Shown here piece after piece: positions 18,733-27,181 of a DNA stretch of 64,000 bases. Position numbers and translations under genes: made by a program. Below the pieces are notes generated by a model. It made no database searches. It saw only the letters and a program-made list of their open reading frames with translations, and was not told the origin of the DNA. Source of the DNA: Holophaga sp. (lineage in GTDB: Bacteria; Acidobacteriota; Holophagae; Holophagales; Holophagaceae); contig JARLGP010000159.1 in the NCBI GenBank assembly GCA_031292735.1, forward strand, positions 1 to 64,000, given 5' to 3'. Every line of letters starts with the position of its first letter. Positions within the stretch are counted from its first letter, which is position 1.

Positions 18733-18760
18733 ACCATTCCACAGCTGCTATGGGAATGGT
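18733..18760. repeat. Eight-base inverted repeat in divergent control region
   Basis: ACCATTCC (18733-18740) pairs with GGAATGGT (18753-18760) over a 12-base spacer that itself contains CAGCTG. It could be a regulator site or an RNA stem-loop in the leader of the FkbM gene, which starts 145 bases further on. Confidence 0.4.
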
Positions 18761-18905
18761 GTCCGTCCAGACATTATAGGGTAATGCCCGGGCTCTGTCG
18801 GGAAATCCCTCGCCGCCCGGCCCCGCCGCCAGGGCATCGCGACGGGACGCCCCATCTGGGCCGCATTAGGGGATACCATCGGACTCATCTTCCGGAGAGG
18901 GAAAC

Positions 18906-20159
18906 ATGACACAGGGATGGGGTCCGGGCGTATTTCCCGAGGTCGCGACGAAACTGGAAGAACGGATGCCCGACTGGCTGGAACAGCAGACCCGGATCGT
19001 GATTTATGCCGCGGGTGGCCACACCCGGGACCTGCTTCAGCATCCGGGATTCCGCCGCCTGGCCATCCTCGGCATCGTGGACCGGGATCCCGGCGTCTGC
19101 GGGAAAGCCATCGATGGCATCCGGGTTCATTCCGTGGACCATCTGCCAGAACTGGCGCCGGACCTGGTGATTGTTTCGTCGCCCCGGGCCCACGAAAGGA
19201 TCGTCCTGGACCTGGCCCCCTCGCTCAAGGAATGGGGGATGCCCTTCCTTGATCTCTACGCCGGGGTCAAACCCTACCGTCTGGTCCAGCAGCGCGCCAA
19301 GGCCCAGGGGATGGTCCTGGAGGAGCAGGCATCCGGGACCCTGCGCCTCACCAGCCCCGGGAGTCCGAATAGGGTTTTCATCGTAAAAGAAGAGCAATGG
19401 ATCTATACCCAGGACCTTCTCAGTGAGTTTGACTACTATTTCAATTCGGTTTTTCCGGACCAGGAGACGCCGCTGGAGTCCATCATCGACATCTCCAAAC
19501 CCGGTTTCCATAAGCTGCGTGGCGATGGCATCCAGATGTGGTTCCCCTCCCTTCCCGAGCCGGAGGTGACCACGGTGGCCTACCTGGACTTCGCCCAGAT
19601 CCATCCGGGCGATCATGTGGTCGACCTGGGGGCCTACGCGGGCGGTTCCTCCTACACGTTCGCCCAGGCGGTGGGAACCCGCGGCAAGGTGCTGGCGGTG
19701 GAACCGGACCCATTGAACTACGACGCCCTGGTTCGGAATGTGAGCCACCACGGGCTTTCCCAGGTGATCCCGGTCCGGGCGGCCGTATGGGAATCGAACG
19801 GTGAAAGCCTGTTCCAGGCGGAGGGCAGCATGGGATCCAGCCTGTCTGCCACGTTGAACCGGGACTACAACCTGGTATCCGTCCCGACCTTGACCTTGGA
19901 AAGCCTGCTGGATGAGCATGGTTTCAAGGAGCTCCAGTTCCTGAAAATGGATATCGAAGGCGCCGAACTCAAGGTCATTGCCCAGGCCATGCCTCTTCTG
20001 TGCCGGCTGCGTCCCCGGATCGTCATTGAACCTCACTTCCTCGACGGGGTTCTGGTCACGGCACAGGTGCGGGAGGTCCTGGAGGGAGGCGGATACCATA
20101 CGACCCTGCTGGACCAGGGCACGGAAGGGTATCCCCTGGTCGGCGCCTGGATGGATTGA
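18906..20159 (+). CDS. FkbM-family methyltransferase with N-terminal Rossmann-like module
   Basis: 417 residues. Residues 30-118 form the shared accessory module (RIVIYAAGGHTRDLL, LGIVDRDPGVCG, PDLVIVSSPRAHERIV). From about residue 190 an FkbM-type O-methyltransferase follows, with motif I DHVVDLGAYAGGSSYTF, EPDPLNYDALVRNV and the diagnostic FLKMDIEGAEL. FkbM enzymes methylate hydroxyls of sugars and polyketides. A good ribosome-binding site (GGAGAGGG) precedes ATG at 18906. It faces away from the sulfotransferase operon but carries the same module as four of its proteins, so the two transcription units probably act on the same product. It ends 63 bases from the convergent methyltransferase gene. 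Confidence 0.87.
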   Translation: MTQGWGPGVFPEVATKLEERMPDWLEQQTRIVIYAAGGHTRDLLQHPGFRRLAILGIVDRDPGVCGKAIDGIRVHSVDHLPELAPDLVIVSSPRAHERIVLDLAPSLKEWGMPFLDLYAGVKPYRLVQQRAKAQGMVLEEQASGTLRLTSPGSPNRVFIVKEEQWIYTQDLLSEFDYYFNSVFPDQETPLESIIDISKPGFHKLRGDGIQMWFPSLPEPEVTTVAYLDFAQIHPGDHVVDLGAYAGGSSYTFAQAVGTRGKVLAVEPDPLNYDALVRNVSHHGLSQVIPVRAAVWESNGESLFQAEGSMGSSLSATLNRDYNLVSVPTLTLESLLDEHGFKELQFLKMDIEGAELKVIAQAMPLLCRLRPRIVIEPHFLDGVLVTAQVREVLEGGGYHTTLLDQGTEGYPLVGAWMD

Positions 20160-20222
20160 TCGCCCTGGGCCTGCTGAATCCTGGGGCTGATGTTCGTTGC
20201 GGAAACCGGCCTGCTGTTCGAA

Positions 20223-21239
20223 TCAGGCCCGCGGGGAATGGGACTTCGCGCCTTTCTTGGTGGCGGCGAAGACCTTGTTGACGAGGCGGAAATCTTCATA
20301 TTCGCCCGGCATGATTATGGCTTCGTGCACTGCCCGGATGACCCCGGAACAGTCACAGTTGTCACTATAATCATGGAAGCAAATGGTGCCACCGGGGATC
20401 AGGTATGGGCTCCAGAGTGCGATATCCAACCGGCAGCTATTGTAGGAATGATCCCCATCAATCCATAACATGTTTATTTCCGGTTTTTGCCCGGAAAACA
20501 GGTGCCAACCGGCCGCCACATCCCGTGAAGCCATCTTGAACAGGTGGACGGAATCGGTGACTCCGTGCTTGGCCAGGTCCTGGTCGATGGTGGGGCGGGG
20601 GGCCGCGTCAATGGCGTAGATCTGTCCCCGGCCGCGGTCCTGCCGGGCATAGGCCATGATCAGGGTCGAGCCCCCGGCATACGAGCCAATTTCCACGATG
20701 GTTCCAGGGTCGGGAGCATGAAAGGCGAGATGGTAAAGGAATTCCCTTTCGTCAGGATCCATCAGGGAAATACCTTCAATCGCCACCTTGTGCGATCCAG
20801 CCATGAATGGCTTGAAAGAGTACAAGGTCCTGATGGAGTCATAAACAAAATGTTCGCTTATGGAGCCGACCTCATCGATCTTCAAATCGACGAAGAGCCG
20901 AATGATATTTTGATAGTCGATCCAATCTCTTTCACTGCGCTCCGCATAAAGGGCCAGACCAAAATCGATGCCTTGGAGCGCCTTCCGGGTGGTCTCGGGC
21001 AGCAGGGCCAAGGATAGATAGGGGACTGCTTCGGAGCAGGCATGGGTAACCAGGCCGGGGTGGCGCATGGCGAGCAGCCCAGGGTTGTGGGTGAGAACGT
21101 GAACCTTGTGGGATCCCGCGAGGTCCAGCAACCGGGCCACCATCAAGGTGGCGAGGGAGGGATCGATGGTCGCGACGAACAGAATCGGCTTTCCCTCCTC
21201 CACGGGGGGGAGAGTGAACTGGAAGGAAAGCAAGTTCAT
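20223..21239 (-). CDS. Class I SAM-dependent methyltransferase (Methyltransf_24/CmcI-like)
   Basis: 338 residues. The C-terminal two-thirds is a class I methyltransferase: motif I TIVEIGSYAGGSTLIMAYA, acidic loop IYAIDAAP, and MLWIDGDHSYNSCRLDI, typical of CmcI and macrocin-like O-methyltransferases. The first 130 residues (PILFVATIDPSLATLMVARLL, HVLTHNPGLLAMRHPGLV) form an extra domain resembling the N-terminal half of a glycosyltransferase Rossmann fold; its role is unclear. AAGGAG lies before ATG. It is in the same orientation as the two GT2 genes upstream of it and probably modifies a glycan, but the substrate is not identifiable. Confidence 0.78.
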   Translation of the reverse strand: MNLLSFQFTLPPVEEGKPILFVATIDPSLATLMVARLLDLAGSHKVHVLTHNPGLLAMRHPGLVTHACSEAVPYLSLALLPETTRKALQGIDFGLALYAERSERDWIDYQNIIRLFVDLKIDEVGSISEHFVYDSIRTLYSFKPFMAGSHKVAIEGISLMDPDEREFLYHLAFHAPDPGTIVEIGSYAGGSTLIMAYARQDRGRGQIYAIDAAPRPTIDQDLAKHGVTDSVHLFKMASRDVAAGWHLFSGQKPEINMLWIDGDHSYNSCRLDIALWSPYLIPGGTICFHDYSDNCDCSGVIRAVHEAIIMPGEYEDFRLVNKVFAATKKGAKSHSPRA

Positions 21240-21307
21240 TGGGTTCTCCTTGCGATGATTGGCACTGGGTGTTTCCTTGAGATTAGCATCAGGGTGCAGG
21301 AGCTGGT

Positions 21308-21332
21308 CCTGTCCGGGCCCTTCCCCGACAGG
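21308..21332 (-). terminator. Stem-loop between GT2 and methyltransferase genes
   Basis: CCTGTC (21308-21313) pairs with GACAGG (21327-21332), with an inner GGG/CCC stem separated by one mismatch. It follows the GT2 gene on the minus strand within a 128-base gap. No T-run is present, so it may be an RNA-stability hairpin rather than a true terminator. Confidence 0.3.
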
Positions 21333-21367
21333 CGCGAGGACCTTCCTTCGGCTGGAACGCCAACCGG

Positions 21368-22411
21368 TCAGAGCCGGATGGCCCCTGGGGGAGGGGCATA
21401 GGAGACCATGCGCTTTTGCGGGCAGGTTGCCTCGAATTCCATCAGGCCGGGCAGGCAGTCTTCGGGAGGCAGTTGGGAAAGCCTGGAAAGGGTCCGCCAG
21501 GAAGGTTCGTCGACAATGTCGGGCCGGAGCACCGGGGCAAGGTGCAGGTAGCGCCTGGCGGTGTAGGCATCACCCTCATGCAGGAGCTGGGTGCAGTAGC
21601 GCAGGCACATGGTGCCGAGCTTCTCCTTGGCCGGCCCGAGCCGGCGGGCCACGCTGGGACGGCCCAGGCTTTGGGCCATTTCGGCAAACGCGTGGATGAG
21701 GAGGACGTGCTCGATGCTGTTGGTCAGGTTCCGGATGGCATGATTGGTCTCGTTGCCGGAATGGGTCCGGTAGGTGCAAAGCGGGTCCATGATGTAGCCC
21801 AGGTCCGAGGCGCTGGCCAGGCAGAAGTTCGAGAACCAGTCCCCGGCCACGTCGAAGCAGTAGCCCCTGACGGGCTCGCCTTCGCGCTCCACGCTCTGCT
21901 TCCGGAGGCATTGGGTGCTGACGCCGATGCCCGCCATCATGAACACTTCCATCTGTTCCGTGCTGGGCACCACGCAGCTGCAGTTGTAGAAGGGTGGTTC
22001 GTAGGTAATGACATCATTTTCATCGATGGCCTTGCGGTGATTGATGACGAAACCCACGGAAGGATGATCCTGCATGATCTTGACCGAGCGCTCCACGAGG
22101 GTCGGCTCGAAATAATCATCTGAAGAAAGGTAAATATGACATTCGGAACGAGGACTCATCATGTAATTGGCTTTCAAGGAATTTCGGGATGCGCCATAGT
22201 TTTCGTCGCTCCTGAATATCCGGATTCGATCCTTGAACTTGGACTGAAATTCCATGGCGATATCGTAGGAATCATCCGATGAATGATTGTCAACGAAGAT
22301 GACTTCCAGGTTGTCATAGGTCTGGCCCACCGCACTGCTGAGGCATGTGGACAAGTACCGGCCGTAGTTGTAGTTCGGAACCAGGATGGTGACGAGGGGG
22401 TGCGGGTTCAT
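21368..22411 (-). CDS. GT2 family glycosyltransferase
   Basis: 347 residues. The N-terminal GT-A domain has VTILVPNYNYGRYLSTCLSS, EVIFVDNHSSDDS and the metal-binding region IYLSSDDYFEP; acceptor-side motifs are less clear. A C-terminal helical tail of about 100 residues (SVARRLGPAKEKLG, ARRYLHLAPVLRPDI) resembles the tail of the next gene (ARGYLSLAQSFLPEV), so the two look like diverged tandem paralogues. Donor and acceptor are unknown. It starts six bases after the upstream GT2 stop. No membrane segments are obvious, so it should act on the cytoplasmic face during glycan assembly. Confidence 0.87.
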   Translation of the reverse strand: MNPHPLVTILVPNYNYGRYLSTCLSSAVGQTYDNLEVIFVDNHSSDDSYDIAMEFQSKFKDRIRIFRSDENYGASRNSLKANYMMSPRSECHIYLSSDDYFEPTLVERSVKIMQDHPSVGFVINHRKAIDENDVITYEPPFYNCSCVVPSTEQMEVFMMAGIGVSTQCLRKQSVEREGEPVRGYCFDVAGDWFSNFCLASASDLGYIMDPLCTYRTHSGNETNHAIRNLTNSIEHVLLIHAFAEMAQSLGRPSVARRLGPAKEKLGTMCLRYCTQLLHEGDAYTARRYLHLAPVLRPDIVDEPSWRTLSRLSQLPPEDCLPGLMEFEATCPQKRMVSYAPPPGAIRL

Positions 22412-22417
22412 GGCGTT

Positions 22418-23362
22418 TTAAAAGGAGGAAGGGAAAAGCGCCGCGGTCGCCCGGAATTCCGGCGTTTCGGCCACTTCCGGCAGGAAGGATTGAGCCAGGG
22501 AGAGGTATCCCCTCGCGTCCTGGGCGGAGCCTCGATCGAGCAGCACCTTCGAGCAGCGCACGCAGTCGAGGCTCAGCCGGCGAAGCGCGGCGGGAAACTG
22601 CTTGCTGACAGATTCCCGTTTCAAGCGCGCGGCGATGGTGCAGAAGGATTGCAGGAACAGGTAGTGCTCGAAATATTCCTCGAGACTGGGAAGATAGGTG
22701 TTTCCCTGGACGGATTTGGCATCCCCGCGCCGGGCCAGGGGCTCGCGGATGTAGCCGAAATCGGAAATGGAGGATGCCATCACCAGCGGAAGCCATCGGG
22801 GGAAACGGTTGAAGATGAGGCCCTCGCTGTAGGCGAGGCTGTGGATGTCCCGGCGGTGGACGTGCTCGACCGGCATATCCAGGCCGGAAGCCATCAATGA
22901 TTCCATCATCGTATCGCCTGGGAGGATGTCGTCATGGGGGAGATAGGGCGGGGTGGTGATGACTTCTCCAGTGGGCAGGAGGGTGTCGGCCTGGGTCAAC
23001 ACGCACCCCAGCTTCTCGTTGGATTCGAACAGTTCGATCGACCTGGAGATGAAGGAAGGGGCGATCGTGCTGGTCGGTTGCAGGTAGTGGATGTACCGGG
23101 TCCGTGGATTGGTGATGGTGTGGCAACGGCCCCAATGTTCCCATTGGCTCACATGGGTGAATATCCGCCCCGTATAGACGCGGTCCCGGTAGCGCCTTTC
23201 GAAGTCCAGGGCGATGTCATAGGTCTCGTCATCGGATTGGTTGTCCAAGGCCGAAATGCGAAGGTTCTCGTAGTCCTGATCAACGGCGCTCTGCAGGCAG
23301 CGATGCAACGTCTCCCGATTGTTGTATGTGGGAATCATGATGGTAACCAGTTGCTTTTCCAT
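22418..23362 (-). CDS. GT2 family glycosyltransferase
   Basis: 314 residues, first gene of a minus-strand group with the other GT2 and the CmcI-like methyltransferase. It has the GT-A start VTIMIPTYNNRETLHRCLQS and the nucleotide-binding region SALDNQSDDETYD. The usual DxD is weak: the corresponding position reads YLQPTSTIAP, lacking the acidic pair seen in its paralogue. This hints at altered or lost donor/metal binding. The C-terminal helical tail is shared with the downstream GT2. Function in glycan assembly is inferred from family and location only. Confidence 0.78.
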   Translation of the reverse strand: MEKQLVTIMIPTYNNRETLHRCLQSAVDQDYENLRISALDNQSDDETYDIALDFERRYRDRVYTGRIFTHVSQWEHWGRCHTITNPRTRYIHYLQPTSTIAPSFISRSIELFESNEKLGCVLTQADTLLPTGEVITTPPYLPHDDILPGDTMMESLMASGLDMPVEHVHRRDIHSLAYSEGLIFNRFPRWLPLVMASSISDFGYIREPLARRGDAKSVQGNTYLPSLEEYFEHYLFLQSFCTIAARLKRESVSKQFPAALRRLSLDCVRCSKVLLDRGSAQDARGYLSLAQSFLPEVAETPEFRATAALFPSSF

Positions 23363-23731
23363 ACGGATCTTGGTCCTTGTCGGGTGAATGGTAGAGAGAG
23401 CCCTTTTTCGATGCTGGCATTACAACACGGGAGGTCTTGACCCGGCAGGATTAGCAGGATCCATGCCTCGATCAGGGGCCGTCGCTCTTGTCTCATCGGC
23501 GGAAAGGACTGAAAAGAAAGGGTGCACTTTTTGCCTGCCGCCCCGGGTCGAAGAATTGACGCTCCCGACCGACGTTCGGGGCAGCACCCCGGGTTCCGGC
23601 ATCGCGCAGGGAAGGATCCCGGCGTGGAAGCTCCTTTCCGGACCCATTCATCCGCTCTTGGCACTGGGCTTGCAATTCCCCTGCCGCCCTGGCTGCATTT
23701 AAGCGGTAGGCTGCTGCTCTGGAGTTGTCCC
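23363..23731. other. Intergenic region between divergent glycosyltransferase genes
   Basis: 369 bases with no credible gene. It should hold promoters for the GT2 gene on the left and the GT2-GT9 gene on the right. A possible -35 TTGCAA is at 23670-23675, but no good -10 at proper spacing was found. The frame of the right-hand gene stays open back to a GTG at 23522, but that leader (Arg/Pro/His-rich) looks like read-through of GC-rich DNA. Confidence 0.5.
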
Positions 23732-25606
23732 TTGGGGCCCTTACCTCGTATTTCCCTCTGCATCCCGACCAATGCCTCCAGGGCGCCTTTCCTCAAGGTG
23801 GCGCTGGCCAGCGCCATCCAGGAAGCGCTTGCCTACCCGCCTGGAATGGTGGAGGTGCTGGTGTCGGACAATGGCTCCAGCGAATCCACCCAGACCCTGC
23901 TGAGGGAGTTCCAGGCTCAGTACCCCTTGCTTCGGCTGACCGGCTTCCCGGAGAACCGGGGCTTCGACACGAACTACCTGAACTGTTTTCAGGAGGCCAA
24001 AGGCGAATTTGCATGGGTCATGGGCGATGACGACATGTTCCTGCCCGGTTGCCTGGCACCGGTGCTGGCGGCCATCGAGGCCGGTGCCGATGCCATCCTC
24101 TGCGCCGCCTACGAGTGTGATTTCCAGATGAAGCCGCTGCAGCCCAGGGCCTGGTTCAAGCAGTCCCCCCTGGTCGCCACGGCCTGGCATATCGACACCC
24201 GCCAGGACCTGATCGAATATTTCGGCAAACTGCAGTACCAGGCGGGCGCCTTCGCTTTCATCAGCGCGGCCATCATCCGCCGGGAGCGGTTCCTGGAAGG
24301 GCTTCCGGTCCTCCAGAAAGGGATGGGGACGTCGTATGTGCACGTCCTGGGGATGTTGGCATTCCTGGCAGCCCCCACCTGCCTCCACTGGATTCCCCAG
24401 ACGCTCTTCCTGAACCGGCTCGGCAATGATGGGCTCGCCAAGGAAAATCCATGGGGAAGGTTCAACCTGGACCTGGACGCCTGGATCCGGTTCGCGGACA
24501 TCTGCTTCCCGGAGCGGGACGCATTGAGGGCGGCCTTCATGGGGGTGTTGCGCAGCAACCACCAGAACGACATGGTCAGGAGCCTGCGCCTGCTTGCGGG
24601 CGCCGACCGGAATCGCTGGCTGGACGCGCGCCGGAAGCTCCTGGAAGTGGGCTATGACGCTGTCCTTGTGGAATCGGTGGACCTTGGCCATGGCTTCTGC
24701 CACCTGGAAGTGCCCGCGCCCCGGAACCTGGACGCCCAGGGGCTATGCCTGGCCGACTTGGTGCTGGTCGCCCGCGGAGCCCGGCGCATCCTCGTGCTGG
24801 CGGAGGCGGGCCTGGACGACTTCCTGGCCGGCACCGGCCTGCTTGAGACGCTGCGTGCTGGCGCCCGGGACGCCGCGCTCCGGGTGGTCTGCCCCCAGGA
24901 CCTGGCCCCTCTGCTGGCTGGCTTCGACCTGCAGATCATCGACCGGGATCCGTTCCTGGGAGACGACCGTTACATGGAAGCCCAGGTGGCGGCCGTCCAG
25001 GGGTTCGCTCCCGACCTGGTGGTGAACCTGGACCGCCAGCGGCGCATCACCGGGGACCTGCTGACCGAGGCCGCCCGGGCGGCCGGGTCGCTTGGCTTCG
25101 ATGACGAGACCCCGGAAAACCGCGGCGACGCCACCCGCCTTCGGCGCAGCCGGCTCTACCGCAGGCTGCTGGCCAAGGACGCCCCGGTCCAGGCGCTGGC
25201 GGAGGCGCTCGGCCTCCAGCCCGGTCCCCAGCGCCTGTGGCCGGACCTGGCCTGCCAGGCCAGGGCCCGGAACCTCCTGGAAGGGACCGGATGGGACGGC
25301 CGCCGCACCCTGTGCGTCCTTGCCGATGACCCGGACGCCCTGGCCGGTCCCGGGGCGACGGTGCTGCAACGGGCGCGGCAGGACGGGTGGACCGCCATCG
25401 GTCTGGGCGGGCCGGGCACCCGTCCGGTGCTTGGCCCGGCCCTGCATCCCTTTGGGACCCGGGCGCGCAATCTGGGCGGCACCCTGCCCCTGGCCGACAT
25501 GGCCGCGGTTCTCCAGGTGTGCGGGGGGTTCGTGGCCGGAAGTCCGGTCTTCCAGTCCCTGGCCAGGGCGGCGGGCTGCCCGCCTTATGGGTCCGAACCC
25601 TCCTGA
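23732..25606 (+). CDS. GT2-GT9 fusion glycosyltransferase
   Basis: From the proposed TTG start the protein is 624 residues. Residues 1-300 are a GT2 domain (PRISLCIPTNASRAPFLKVA, EVLVSDNGSSESTQ, WVMGDDDMFLPG with an acidic triad). From about residue 340 a second domain resembles GT9 ADP-heptose transferases (RILVLAEAGLDDFLAGTG; final block LPLADMAAVLQVCGGFVAGS). TTG at 23732 has GGAG seven bases upstream and starts just before the conserved GT2 strand; the frame is open back to 23522, so the start is uncertain. Its stop shares a base with the next ATG (TGATG). A protein with two transferase domains would add two sugars in succession. Confidence 0.75.
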   Translation: MGPLPRISLCIPTNASRAPFLKVALASAIQEALAYPPGMVEVLVSDNGSSESTQTLLREFQAQYPLLRLTGFPENRGFDTNYLNCFQEAKGEFAWVMGDDDMFLPGCLAPVLAAIEAGADAILCAAYECDFQMKPLQPRAWFKQSPLVATAWHIDTRQDLIEYFGKLQYQAGAFAFISAAIIRRERFLEGLPVLQKGMGTSYVHVLGMLAFLAAPTCLHWIPQTLFLNRLGNDGLAKENPWGRFNLDLDAWIRFADICFPERDALRAAFMGVLRSNHQNDMVRSLRLLAGADRNRWLDARRKLLEVGYDAVLVESVDLGHGFCHLEVPAPRNLDAQGLCLADLVLVARGARRILVLAEAGLDDFLAGTGLLETLRAGARDAALRVVCPQDLAPLLAGFDLQIIDRDPFLGDDRYMEAQVAAVQGFAPDLVVNLDRQRRITGDLLTEAARAAGSLGFDDETPENRGDATRLRRSRLYRRLLAKDAPVQALAEALGLQPGPQRLWPDLACQARARNLLEGTGWDGRRTLCVLADDPDALAGPGATVLQRARQDGWTAIGLGGPGTRPVLGPALHPFGTRARNLGGTLPLADMAAVLQVCGGFVAGSPVFQSLARAAGCPPYGSEPS

Positions 25607-27132
25607 TGACCGGCCCGGACCCTTCCGTGACCCCGGGGAAGATCCCGCTGCGCTGGGAGGGCTCCCAGTTCGTCCACCACAGCCTGGCCCACGTGAACCG
25701 CCAGCTCTGCCTGGGGCTGCTGGCCTCGGGCCAGGTGGACCTGGACCTCGTCCCCGACGGATCCAGTCCAGAAGATGCTGCCGTGATGAAGGCCTTCCCG
25801 TCCCTGGCCGCCCGCGTGGGCCGGCCCGCGGCCCCCCCCGCGGTCACCGTGCGGCACCAGTGGCCGCCCCGGTTCGACCCGCCCGCCGCGGGGGCCTGGG
25901 TGATGATCCAGCCCTGGGAATACGGCGGCATCCCTGAGGAATGGGTGGCCCCCATGCGCGACCTGGTGGACGAGGTCTGGGTGCCTTCCGCCTGGCTCAA
26001 GGACTGCTACGTGCGCAGCGGGATCCCCGGGGACCAGGTGGTGGTGGTGCCCAATGGGGTGGACGGCCAGGTGTTCCGGCCCGACGGCGAGCGGTTCCCG
26101 CTGGCGACGTCCAAGGGCTGCAGGTTCCTGTTCCTGGGCGGCACCATCCCGCGCAAGGGCATCGACCTGCTGCTGGACACCTACTGCAGGACCTTCCGGG
26201 CCAGCGACGACGTTTGCCTGGTGATCAAGGCCCAGGGGGGCGGGATCTACGACGGTCTCGACCTGCCTGCCTTCCTGGCCAGGCTCCGGGCCGAGGATCC
26301 GCTGGCTCCGGAGATCGAGTATCGCGCCGACGACCTCACCGAACCGCAGGTCGCGGCGCTCTACCGCAGTTGCGACCTGCTGGTGCATCCGTACCGGGGC
26401 GAGGGCTTCGGCCTGCCCATCGCCGAGGCCATGGCCAGCGGGCTGCCGGTGCTGGTCACGGCCCGGGGCGGGGCCCAGGACTTCAGCCGGGAGGCCTGGG
26501 CCTACCTGGTCCCCAGCCGGCCCTTCACCGTCGCCGCTCCGGCGGGCTTCACCCCCGGCAGGGCCGGGTTCTGGCTGGAGGAGCCGGACGCCGCGGTGCT
26601 TGGCCAGCTGATGCGGCGGGCCTTCGCCGACCCGGAAGAACGCCGGCGCATGGGGCAGCGCGGCCGGGAGCACGCCCTGGCCGAACTGGGCTGGGCGGGG
26701 CCGACGGCTTTGGTCCTGGAACGGATCCGGCTGCTGGCCGGGCGCACCCTGCGTCGCTGCACCCCGGCCAGGCCGGAGGCGTTCCTGTTCCACCCGGACT
26801 GGTCCACCGCCGAATGGGCGGAGGTGCTGCTGAGCTTCATCCTGGCGTTCCGGCCCGGGGAGCCGGTGGCCCTGGTGCTGCCCCGGTCGGGCGCTCCGGG
26901 GGAGCCCACCCTGGCCCAGATCCAGGCGCGGGAGCTGGAGCTGGTCAAGGGTTCCGGCCTCCAGGCGTTCCCGGACGTGGTGCTGGTGGACAACCCGGAG
27001 GAGCTGCCCGAGGTGCTGGCCGGCTACGGCCCGGTGACCCCGGTGCCGGCGGGCCGGGGCGTGGTGGAAGGGCTGCAGGGCCCCAACGGCCTGCGCCTGG
27101 CCGCCGCTCGGACTCGGCTCAATGCCAGGTGA
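25606..27132 (+). CDS. GT4 family glycosyltransferase
   Basis: 508 residues. The GT-B glycosyltransferase family 4 core is clear: VWVPSAWLKDCYVRSG, VVVVPNGVDGQVFRP, FLFLGGTIPRKGIDLLL, and the donor-binding Ex7E block HPYRGEGFGLPIAEAMASG. About 130 residues after the core (from RTLRRCTPARPEAFLFHPD) form a further domain with alternating strands and helices, perhaps a degenerate second GT domain. Translation is coupled to the preceding fusion by TGATG. It ends about 50 bases before the toxin-antitoxin promoter region, which marks the right edge of the glycan locus. Confidence 0.87.
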   Translation: MTGPDPSVTPGKIPLRWEGSQFVHHSLAHVNRQLCLGLLASGQVDLDLVPDGSSPEDAAVMKAFPSLAARVGRPAAPPAVTVRHQWPPRFDPPAAGAWVMIQPWEYGGIPEEWVAPMRDLVDEVWVPSAWLKDCYVRSGIPGDQVVVVPNGVDGQVFRPDGERFPLATSKGCRFLFLGGTIPRKGIDLLLDTYCRTFRASDDVCLVIKAQGGGIYDGLDLPAFLARLRAEDPLAPEIEYRADDLTEPQVAALYRSCDLLVHPYRGEGFGLPIAEAMASGLPVLVTARGGAQDFSREAWAYLVPSRPFTVAAPAGFTPGRAGFWLEEPDAAVLGQLMRRAFADPEERRRMGQRGREHALAELGWAGPTALVLERIRLLAGRTLRRCTPARPEAFLFHPDWSTAEWAEVLLSFILAFRPGEPVALVLPRSGAPGEPTLAQIQARELELVKGSGLQAFPDVVLVDNPEELPEVLAGYGPVTPVPAGRGVVEGLQGPNGLRLAAARTRLNAR

Positions 27133-27142
27133 AACTTGCTGA

Positions 27143-27158
27143 AATCCCAAATGGGATT
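27143..27158. promoter_or_regulatory. Dyad operator of the RES toxin-antitoxin operon
   Basis: AATCCCA (27143-27149) and TGGGATT (27152-27158) are perfect inverted repeats with a two-base centre, 24 bases before the antitoxin ATG. The position is right for autorepression by the HTH antitoxin. Confidence 0.6.
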
Positions 27159-27181
27159 AGACTGGGACAGAAGAGGAAGCC

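Larger units (their letters stand above)
18541..18905. promoter_or_regulatory. Divergent intergenic region of the sulfation/methylation locus
   Basis: 365 bases without a credible gene between the radical SAM operon (leftward) and the FkbM gene (rightward). The left half is clearly more AT-rich than the surroundings and holds ATAAAGAAAATATCTTTAT, an inverted repeat suitable for a regulator. The right half has a stronger dyad (see separate entries). Promoters for both directions must lie here, but no convincing -35/-10 pair was identified. A 61-codon frame on the minus strand (18557-18742) has no family resemblance and was not called. Confidence 0.6.

Noticed and set aside
18557..18742. 61-codon minus-strand frame in the divergent gap
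   Set aside because: No recognisable family or ribosome-binding site, and it overlaps the inverted repeats and probable promoters.
23732..27132. Possible frameshift joining the GT2-GT9 and GT4 genes
   Set aside because: The TGATG junction, a complete GT9-like end and a complete GT4 start indicate two coupled genes.
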